A DNA stretch of 43,198 bases. Origin: Ettlia oleoabundans. Its lineage: Eukaryota; Chlorophyta; Chlorophyceae; Chlamydomonadales. Made by a program: the position numbers and the translations under genes. The notes under the pieces were generated by a model. The model had not been told where the DNA came from. It did no database searches and saw nothing but the letters and a program-made list of their open reading frames with translations. The stretch spans positions 1-43,198 of the forward strand of contig JAAMXP010000156.1 of assembly GCA_019693395.1 (NCBI GenBank), written 5' to 3'. Each line of letters opens with the position of its first letter. Positions within the stretch are counted from its first letter, which is position 1. Below, in pieces: positions 35,172 through 43,198 of the stretch.

Positions 35172-35510
35172 CGTGCTTGGAGCGAACAAATCTCCGTCTT
35201 GATCGTTTACGAAAGACTCGCCCAGTAATCGAGCGCTGAAGAAGAACAGGAAGCTATGTGAGAGCAGGCACTAGCGAGATGACCAGAGCGGGGTGCTGCC
35301 TATGTCGGATTTGCGCCCCCAAAAAGATTGTCGCAAGTAACAGGATTGCAAGGATCAGTTATGCGCTTCGGAAATCGTCAAATTCTGGCAGCTGCCCTCT
35401 GCAGAGCTCTGAAATGCCTACGTGGCAATCCCATCTTGTTCTCCTGCTTTACAGCTTGCTCTTTCTGGTTGATCGCTTTTGGCATATTGGGGGCGCCGCC
35501 CTGGGGCCCA
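35172..35510. promoter_or_regulatory. Divergent promoter between VPS25 and PAN2
   Basis: 339 bp between the two start codons. The PAN2 frame remains open upstream to about 35328 and encodes a hydrophobic Cys/Phe-rich stretch unlike PAN2, so it is most likely leader sequence. Confidence 0.45.
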
Positions 35511-38500
35511 ATGATGTGGAACCAGCATGACGGAAATGGGTTGTTGGGGGAGGTGCACAGTGCAGCGCTTCACCCTCGGCTGCTGGATTCGGTCAATGCA
35601 GTGTGTTTCGATTCGTTGGAGGAGGCAATGTGGGTTGGCACGGAGGGCGGGATCGTGGCACAGCTGCAGATTCCCTCCCTAGCCAGGTATTGCAGCCTGC
35701 CGGCGCACCAGGGCGGCCTTCTTGAACTTCGATCTCTGGGGGAGGCCGCTGTGGCTCTATCCAGGGCGGAACTGACAGTGCACAGCAGCGGCGGTGCCCT
35801 CCGCCTTGCCTATTCCGACACGGTGCGCCCGCTGCTCTGCACCGCGTTTGCTGGTTTGGTTCTATGATAATGCACGGCCTGCCTGTTTACTCTGAGACAG
35901 TATTATATGTGTCTGCGTTGCACAAAGTATGTGCCAAATCGTTATCTCGTCTTTAGCTGCCCCATCCTTCTGCCGCCTGATTTCTGCATACGCTGTGTTG
36001 CCTGGCTACCTCTTCTATCATGCCTGCCACAGGAGGCTGACCTCTCAGCAATGGCGCTGGAGCCACGCAACACCCGTGTGGTGTTGGGCCATTCCGGCGG
36101 CGGCCTGGTGTTGTTTGACTTGAAGAGCGGCAAGCCCACCAGCACAGTGAGTGTTGCATGAGCACCCGCTTCAGGTCTCAGGCTATCGATTACGCTGCTG
36201 CCTTGCCACAGCTTAATGCTTGCGTCACGAGCAGGGGAGTGCACCGCCGGGTTCTGGTTGTCTCCAAATCGGTTTTTGACAGTCCATTGCTGGCTGTTCT
36301 CCCATGGTGACCGCTGCCCTGCAGCTGGACACTGGCGGTCGGGGTGTGGTGGCGCTCTGCGGGCCCACTGGCCGTGGCGCTTTGGTTATGGGGTCCGCCG
36401 ATGGCCAGATCTCCTTGCTTGACTCTCGCACTGGCTACAAGCCAGAGCATAGCCTGCTTGCGCACCCCGGAGGGTTTGCTGGCCTGGATGCCGGCGGTGA
36501 CCTAGTGGCCACCTGCGGCTACAGCAACCGCATGGGGCGCATTGTGTTGGACACATATGCCAAGGTGTGGCGTATGTTGGGCTTCAACGAGGGACTAAAC
36601 TGTGGGAGCTAGCCTGGTCAATGTGTGGCAGGGCCTTGGGGTGTGGTTAGGATGGGCAAGGAGGTGGCAGGAGGTTGTGTTGCTCCTTTGGCAGCAGCAT
36701 TGCATGATGAGGGGAGGGCAGCCGCTTCGCCACCATTGCCGTTTCACCGCGCCCTGGCTATGCCACCTTGGCTGGTTATCTTTCGTAGTGGGGCAACACC
36801 TCTGTGAGTGCTGTCGGAAGTCGTTTTCCGGTATCCAGCAATGCTTGCCTGCCTTACCCTGCCACCCTGCTCCTTTACCGCAGGTGTTTGACATGCGCAT
36901 GTCACCACGTATGCTGTCAAGCGTGCCCTTTGCTGCCGCGCCATGCCTGCTTCGCTTCCACCCCCGCTTCAGCAACACCCTGCTGCTGGCCTCTGCAAGC
37001 GGCGTATTCACCTTGGCTGACGTGGCGGGCATGTCAGGTGCGACCTGTGCGGCTGCAAGCTCCTGTGGGTTGACGCCACCCATGATTGCAGATGTTCCTC
37101 CCCCCGCTTTGTGCTTCGGCCCTGTTGATGACTCGCCTAATACTGCTTTATCTCCTGCTGCTGCTGGCCCCTGCAGCCGCCGCCCTGTATCAAGTGGAAA
37201 CGGAAGGCGACATGCTAGTGTCAGCAGCCATCAGCAGCTCGGGGGAGTGCATCGCCTTTGGCGGCAGCGGCGGATACGTTCACCTCTGGGCTTACTCTGC
37301 AGATCCGGCAGTGAACCAGCTGCGCCAGGTAACCCGCAGCATATGTGCTCGTCGTTATTGGTGATTGATGTCGTCAGCCATTAAACAATGGCCTGCAAAC
37401 TGTCTGGCTGCTCCCAGCTTGCACAACGTGCCGGCAATTCTCTAGCCTTGAGTTTGTGCATTAGAGTCGCATCGAGTTTGCTGTGCTATGAGGCGCGAAG
37501 GCGGAACAAGGCAAGCGTCGATGAAACCGACATGCAGTCTTCATGACCTGCTATCCTACCTACCCTGTACTGCTGCTGCAGCCGTTGGTGGTTCCCGAGC
37601 CTCCCACTCCAATGGTCAGCCTAGGAGAGGAAGATCCCCTGTGCTTGGCACCTACCTTCTTCCCTTGGGATTCTGGCGGTCTGCTGTCTGATGTGGAGCC
37701 GTATGAGAGCGTCAGTGTGGGGCTGCCTCCACGTGTGGTGGACGCATCATTGACGAAGGACATGAAACAGGTGGGCCCCAGCTGCGTGGGTGGGTGGGTG
37801 GGTGGGTGCGTGCGTGGACCATCTGCCAGGTGTTGGTTGCAAGCTGACCTTTAGGGGATGAAAGAGCTGCTTGCGTGCTCAAGCACCTTGGCTGCTTCCT
37901 CAGTCATGTTTCTGGAGCATTGCCCCTGCCAAGGGACATGTTTGGTGCATGTGACCCCTCGTACGCTGCGTTTTGAATCGCTTTACTTGCTGCTCCTCAA
38001 TGGGGGTTGCAGTCTGACTTTGTGGGATACATCCAGAACCCGCACTATCAGCGGGGCGCTCCATATGGTGCCGCAATCCGCGCCGTAGCCGCATATCGCA
38101 ACCAACGGGTGCAGCCGCGGCCTGGCGTCGAGCAGCTGGGTGAGTGGGTGTTCCATGCTTGATCAACAACACAGCACGGCACATTGGCCTTTGTAACTTG
38201 ATCCAAAGATGTAAAGGAGTTCAAACCTTGCTTTCCCTTTAGTTTCTTGAAACTCTACTTTCTTTTTCTTGAATTCGTTTTTTGTGGTACTTTATATAAT
38301 AGACAAAGCATATTATACAAAACATAGTAGAAACAAAAAATATAATATTTCGTTTTTTGTTGTGCTCTATATGATACACACTAGAGGCAACAACTAAAAG
38401 TTTAGATTCTCGGAAAAAAAACTATCGAAGAATTTGAGAAGACTTCTCCAAAGAGAGAGTTTAAAACTCGACTCATATTGAATCTCATGTTGAATCAAAA

Positions 38501-41500
38501 TTACAGGATGGTTTTTCAAGGTTTGTTGTAGAGTATTGTAGTATTCTGTTTTTTATAAGAGTAATTTACAGGATTCCATTTGGTGGTGAAATTTAATGCG
38601 AGCACTCGTACATGTGGTGTATTTGCAACGCACCATTGTCACTGGCACACCTTGCTCCCTGGAAACCCTGTCTTCATCACCGCCGTTATCGTCTTGCCCC
38701 TTAAAGCATGCTGCAGAGGCTGCACGTGCGGATCGAGCGCGCCGGCGCGCTGAGGCTGGCGGTGTGATGCTGCCTGGACGGTACAAGCGGGTGGCCATCA
38801 AGCAGCAGGCGGGGGTGCGGTTTGAGGAGTTTAACTTCTCTTACTACAACCGCACCCCTTTCACGGGTCTAGAGAATGACTTGGCCAATTGCTACACCAA
38901 TGCCCTGATCCAAGTGAGGAGGCAAGGCCCTGAGTGTGGATAAGGCCTGAGTATGGACGGCCTTCATGGAGGCGTGGCACAGTTGCATTGCCACATGTGA
39001 TTGTGAATGTGTGAGATCTCGAGGTCTTTAGTCCCCCACCTCTCCTGTTGCTGCTGGCAACAAGCCATGCGCCGCTGTTCCTCACCCTGCTTTGCCTGCC
39101 TCTTTTCTGCTGCAGGTTTTGTTCTTCACCCAATCCACCCGTGATGCTCTGCTGCAGCATGTCCCCGACCCAGCTGCAGAGTTCAGCCTGACATGCGAGA
39201 TGTCGCTGCTCTTCCGCATGCTGGCCACCGCTGCATCCGGCACAGTCTGCCAGGTGGGGGTGCAGCGGGGAAGTTATGCAGGGTTGTGCAGGGTTATTTA
39301 TGAAGGAGGGAGCCCTGCTCAGAAGACCTGTAATAAGCTTTGCCTACAATATGCGATATACTGTCCAACCTTGCGTGTGTGTCTGCTGATTCAGTCCTTA
39401 AATCCTTTTTGGGCTCGGTGATTGGATGTCCGGCTACTTCTTCCATCTGGCATGTTACGCTTTCTTCGCAACCTCAACCCCCAATTCCCCTGTTATTGGA
39501 ACAGGCTGCCAACCTGCTGCGTGGGCTGCGCCAGAACAAGGAGGCAGCTGGGCTGGGCCTGCTGGAGGGGGTGAAGGGGGAGCGTGGCGCTTCAGACATA
39601 GAGGTGGGCGACTGCTGCCAGACTGCTGCTTACACCTGCTCCCCGTCTGCTTGCCTGTGACTCGTTTGTGGCTTTCCCGCCTGTCTCACCATCGCGCGTA
39701 CCAGGCCATATCATCTGCCTACCTGTGGCTCCGCTTAATCGCTTATCTTCCCGTTGTGGCTCTAGGTGGAGGCAAAGAAGGAGCGTAGTCTGTCAAAACG
39801 AGTGCAGAGCCTGTCCCGCTTTTTGCTGGAGGCTTTGAATAAGGAGGGCAGTGTGGGTGCGTGTGATAACGCTGTGTTTGCCGCTGCTATAGCACCAGCT
39901 CCGTGCAGCATGTTGGGTTTTCTGGGGGCTGCTGGTGGACATACTACTGTGCGGTGTTTCCAAAAGGCATGATCCATCTGATCAGTCAGCTGCACTTACA
40001 ATGCACAAGCATGCTTGGCACTCACATTTCTGCCTCGCTTCTCCCTTTCGTTGATTGCATTACTCTGTTTCGGTTTTTTCCGCAGGCGGGCGGCAGTCCT
40101 TTGTGGAAAGCGTGTACGGGCTGGTGCAGCAGCAGCGTCTGCAATGCCTGTCGCGGCCCAACCGCCCCGAGCAAATAAGGGAGAGCTGCATCTTCCAAGT
40201 GGATCTGCAGTACCCTGCACCCAAGGACAGGTCCATCTTTTCGGCATCTTCTAGAATCTCTGCTGCCGGGTCCACCCCCACCAGCCCCGATGCACCAGCA
40301 GCAGCTGCCGCGGCTGCATCTGCCACATCGGCGGCAGGTGGGCGGCCCAGTTTTGCGGGGCTGCTGCAGCAGTCACTCAAGATCCAAAGCGAGATGCGGG
40401 CGTGGTTTGATGAGGAGGTGAGGGGACACCCCAGCTGGCTCATAGCATCCCAGTACCGGGTACCACAGCCTAGATTTGCTGCTTGTGGGGCTGGTCGCCA
40501 ATTTGCGTAAAAGTAAAAACACCCACAAGTACAACCTGCCCCAGTGCCCCTTGTTCAAGGGAGCATCAACTCTGCCCCGCTGTTCATGGCCGTGCATGAT
40601 GAGCATGTTCTGTGCTGCCCTGTTGTGATGTGCAGGTGAAGTATCAGTACGTGCGTCAGACGCGGGTGCCAAAGAGCCTGCCTCAAGTGCTGGTCGTCAA
40701 CTGCGGCTTGCAGGCATGTCTGCCACTACGCTGCCTGATTCCTGCCTTACGCCCCATGCCTGTGTCTCCGCTCGTGGTTGTGCACACCTCAGATTGCAGC
40801 GTGCATAGGTTTCGAAGAGCAGGTGTGCGATTGCCTGCCAGCACTGCTTGCCGTGGCAGGCAGCAGCCTGCTGGTCGCTGGCACTCCTTGCAGCCTGCCA
40901 AGTTTTGTCATGTCATTAGTCGTGCATGCCTCTTGCCTGATTGTGGTGCAGGATCGGGAGGACCTGCGCTGGTGGCAGCCCTATAGCTTCACCGCTGTGG
41001 ATACAGAGGGCCAGCCGGTGACGCGGCAGCGTGCCTGGCTGCCTATGGCTGTGGCCGTTACAGCTGATCCCCAGGGATGGACGGTGGCTGTGCAGGAGGC
41101 GGACAGTGCAGAGGAGCTGTTGGGCGATGGTACTGCAGCAGTTTCGCCAGGTGGCAGTCGGGCGGTGTACGAGCTCACAGCAGTGGTGGCTCTGATCAGG
41201 CAAGTGGACATCCACAATGTGGGCGGTTGGATACAGGATGGCCCAAAGCAAAATTGATTGTTAATGTTACCCAGCGTGCGTTGTACGTCTACGGTCCATG
41301 ACTGTCACCTGGGTCTTCTTGGGCTGTACGTGTGTTGGTGCAAGCGGCGATAATGGGCCCACGTTGCTGCCTAACTGAAAGATGCCGCGCTGCGTGCCAT
41401 ACTGCTATTCTAGGACAAGCTGTATAGCACGCTGGCACAGCCACTCAGGTTGCCTGAGCTCCTGTACTGGGCCCCTACCTGCAGGGACGAAGATGAGGCC

Positions 41501-43198
41501 GAGGAGGCAGGAAAGGACTATGAGGGGCACCTTATATCACACATAAAAGTGAGTCTCCTGTATCGGCAAGAAACGTATGCCCAGTAAGACAGCCAGGCAG
41601 GCAGGTATCGGGACGGAGAGCTGATAACGGCTCCGCTGCACTTGCTGGTGTATTGGGGGCACGGCGTGCGCATGGTGAGCTGACTTTTTGCTGCTTGGTT
41701 GTGCTGGCCGCCTGCAGGTGCCGCCCACCTACTTTGATGCACAGCAGCAGTCGCCAGCTAGCGGGACGCCTCACTCCCTGTCCCGCACACCTTCTGGCAG
41801 CGATTCTCAGGCGGCAGGCGGGATTGGCGGCATGGCCAGCGGCAGTGCACGAGGAGGTGGTGGCAGCAGCGGTCCCGCCACCCCACGCAACCCTGCTCCA
41901 GTGTCGCCGCATGAGATTGCTTCGCTCCTCCTGCCAGGGGCGGGGGCTGGCAGCACACCGGCAGCTGCGGCAGCTCAGGTTGACGGCGGTGCCTCCCAGC
42001 TGGCCTCGCCTTGTCCATCGCACCAGGAGCAACAGCAGCAGCCACAGTCACCGCCTCCCCTGACGACCAGTGAGACGGAGGTCATACGGAACGCATCAGA
42101 AAGCCTGGCAGCTGCCATGGCAACACCACATGGCACCCCGCCTTACAAGTGCGTCCTGTAGGCTGTTGATTTATGTGTGTTGGGGCCTCGTGTTTATGTG
42201 TGTTGGGGCCTCGTGGGAGATTTGGCAGCCTTTAAAGTGCTGTTGCCGACCCTGAGTCATCATGATCTGCTAGGAGCTTCGCTTGAGCACGCTGGAGATG
42301 CCTGCCCATGCCTTGCCTCCCTGCTCCCTCGCCCCATGCTTCAGGTCAACCCACCGCTACAACTGGATGGTGATCAACGACTTCCACATCACTCCCAGCA
42401 TGCCAGAGGAAGTGGGGGAGCTGTACGGAGGACAGAAGCTGCCCTGCCTGCTTCACTTCACGCAGGTATGCAGCGCAGCGGGCAAGAGGTTCTGGCCGGC
42501 CCAGGAACTCGTGCGAACAGCTTGTGAAACCTCGTCAAAGGGATGCAGCAAATTAGCCTGCAAGCGGCTGCGTTGTCCCCGTAGACCAACAGGTGGTTGT
42601 GCTGCACGGCTTTTTGGTTCTCAGCTCCTGGCCTAGCCTCACAAAAAGGTGCCTGCCCTGCTGCCCCCCATTGGCTTGTGTAGACGTCAGCGATGCAGCG
42701 GGCTGCCGAGTGCCCGCCCCTGCCGCCGGTGCCGGTTCTGAGCCAGGACGGGTTCCTGGCGCTCTGCCGCATGCCGCCGCTCCAGGTTGGTAATTCGGGA
42801 CCAGAAGCCTGGGAGGCCAGCTCCCTACTTCTCCTCCCTCATTTTAAACATGATGATTCATGTTCAGTTGTGCTAATACTGGGAAACAACCAGTGACTCT
42901 ACATGCTTCCTTCCTCGCCTGGGGTCCCTTTTTGTTGTCTTGCATTTTCATTTTTTGTTGTCCCACCTGCAGGGCCCCAAGGTGCGCCTGCACAAGCCCA
43001 CCTTCACCCCCCTGGGACCCACGGAGCTGCCCCAGCCCGGATCCCTGTTTGCGCTGGATGCAGAGTTTGTGGCCTTTGCGCCGCCAGAGAAGGCGCTGCG
43101 GGGGTGAGGCGGCGGCTGCACCTGCTCTGCCTGCTCCCGTCCCCCCCCCCCCACACACACACACTCTCAGGCGGCTTGCTCTCAGCTACCTGCTGGAC
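35511..43198 (+). CDS. PAN2: PAN2 poly(A)-nuclease catalytic subunit (3' end outside window)
   Basis: PAN2 with PAN3 trims mRNA poly(A) tails in the cytoplasm. Nineteen exons join in phase: 35511-35822, 36033-36146, 36325-36564, 36884-37037, 37177-37328, 37582-37770, 38013-38139, 38717-38913, 39116-39253, 39505-39603, 39766-39856, 40086-40417, 40636-40713, 40952-41203, 41414-41548, 41718-42148, 42345-42465, 42684-42785 and 42973-43103; about 1130 residues so far. The N-terminal WD40-like part includes AMWVGTEGGIVAQLQ, VVLGHSGGGLVLFDL and GECIAFGGSGGYVHLW. The linker has SDFVGYIQNPHY. The pseudo-USP domain has GLENDLANCYTNALIQVLFF, SLLFRML, HLISHIKVPPTYF and YNWMVINDFHITP, with long disordered insertions in exons 12 and 16. 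The DEDD exonuclease begins SLFALDAEFVAF, with the first Asp and Glu present. Intron 13 needs a GC donor. Intron 7 holds an AT-rich island. The remaining exonuclease domain lies beyond the window. Confidence 0.94.
37787..37806 (+). repeat. (TGGG)5 microsatellite in PAN2 intron 6
   Basis: Five tandem TGGG units 17 bases after the intron 6 donor, giving five G3 runs with one-base loops on the sense strand. Confidence 0.95.
38192..38214 (+). terminator. Two intronic TGTAA motifs in PAN2 intron 7
   Basis: TGTAA at 38192-38196 and at 38210-38214. If intron 7 is not spliced, translation stops at TGA 38160-38162 and these motifs lie 30 and 48 nt downstream, the normal arrangement of an algal 3' end. 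Confidence 0.35.
38215..38595. other. AT-rich island inside PAN2 intron 7
   Basis: About 380 bp of strongly AT-rich sequence with many A and T runs, in sharp contrast to the GC-rich exons and introns around it. It holds no coding frame or recognisable element other than an imperfect direct repeat. It could be an organelle DNA insertion, a decayed element or foreign sequence. The host intron (38140-38716) still has a GT donor and CAG acceptor. Confidence 0.8.
38274..38380 (+). repeat. Imperfect direct repeat in the AT-rich island
   Basis: About 32 bp starting TTCGTTTTTTGT at 38274 recur at 38349 (period 75 bp) with scattered substitutions; both copies continue with a TATATAATAGACA or TATATGATACACA end. 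Confidence 0.75.
43141..43165. repeat. Poly-C plus (AC)n tract at the right edge
   Basis: Twelve C followed by an AC dinucleotide run of about six units in PAN2 intron 19, near its likely acceptor. Prone to length variation. Confidence 0.9.

Noticed and set aside
39847..39856. GC donor in PAN2 exon 11 (GAG G|GCAGTG)
   Set aside because: A normal GTGCGT donor at 39857 gives the same phase, so GC is not required.
41196..41204. AG|GCAAGT at 41199 as a further GC donor in PAN2 intron 14
   Set aside because: It gives phase 2, but the next exon needs phase 0. The GT donor four bases later (CAA|GTGGAC, exon end 41203) fits.

Overview
The window is nuclear DNA from a green alga. The genes are split by many short introns (about 80 can be placed by splice consensus plus codon phase), codon use is GC-rich, several proteins start with organelle-type transit peptides, and the chlorophyte poly(A) signal TGTAA lies just after several stop codons. 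The gene set (plastid-type LeuRS, YbeY-HAD fusion, OPR/RAP protein, plastid-type GapC) fits a core chlorophyte such as a trebouxiophyte or chlorophyte freshwater alga. The exact class is an inference.

Layout, left to right. 1-687: no gene seen. 688-1740 (-): TruA-type tRNA pseudouridine synthase. 2218-2885 (-): TMEM42-like membrane protein. 3865 to at least 5147 (-): unrecognised conserved-looking gene, 5' end open. 5684-9576 (-): YbeY endoribonuclease fused to a HAD phosphatase. 10007-12014 (+): NECAP-like clathrin accessory protein. 12250-16111 (+): OPR-like/RAP-domain organelle RNA factor. 16533-18653 (+): DUF4336 metallo-hydrolase-like protein with a C-terminal membrane anchor. 19128-20208 (+): SYS1 Golgi protein. 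20535-21339 (-): organelle-type PH-domain protein. 21634-22363 (+): small 72-aa protein. 22823-29486 (+): organellar leucyl-tRNA synthetase in 17 exons. 29929-33330 (+): GapC-type glyceraldehyde-3-phosphate dehydrogenase with a transit peptide, 10 exons. 34027-35171 (-): VPS25 of ESCRT-II. 35511 to beyond the right edge (+): PAN2 deadenylase subunit, at least 19 exons and cut by the window end.

There is no operon logic. The genes are independent housekeeping genes arranged as divergent pairs (9576/10007, 21339/21634, 35171/35511) and convergent pairs (20208/20535, 33330/34027). Organelle gene expression is well represented (LeuRS, YbeY, RAP, TruA), as is membrane traffic (NECAP, SYS1, VPS25).

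The most unusual signals are the following. (1) At least six introns must use a GC donor instead of GT to keep conserved protein alignments in phase, about 7 percent of the introns placed here. (2) A strongly AT-rich island of about 400 bp with internal direct repeats lies in one PAN2 intron, just after a possible premature stop and two TGTAA signals. (3) PAN2 keeps a cysteine at the USP-type Cys-box position. (4) One intron of the DUF4336 gene cannot be joined in phase with a GT donor. (5) LeuRS carries a 14-residue polyglutamine tract. No previously undescribed multi-gene system, mobile element or CRISPR array was found.
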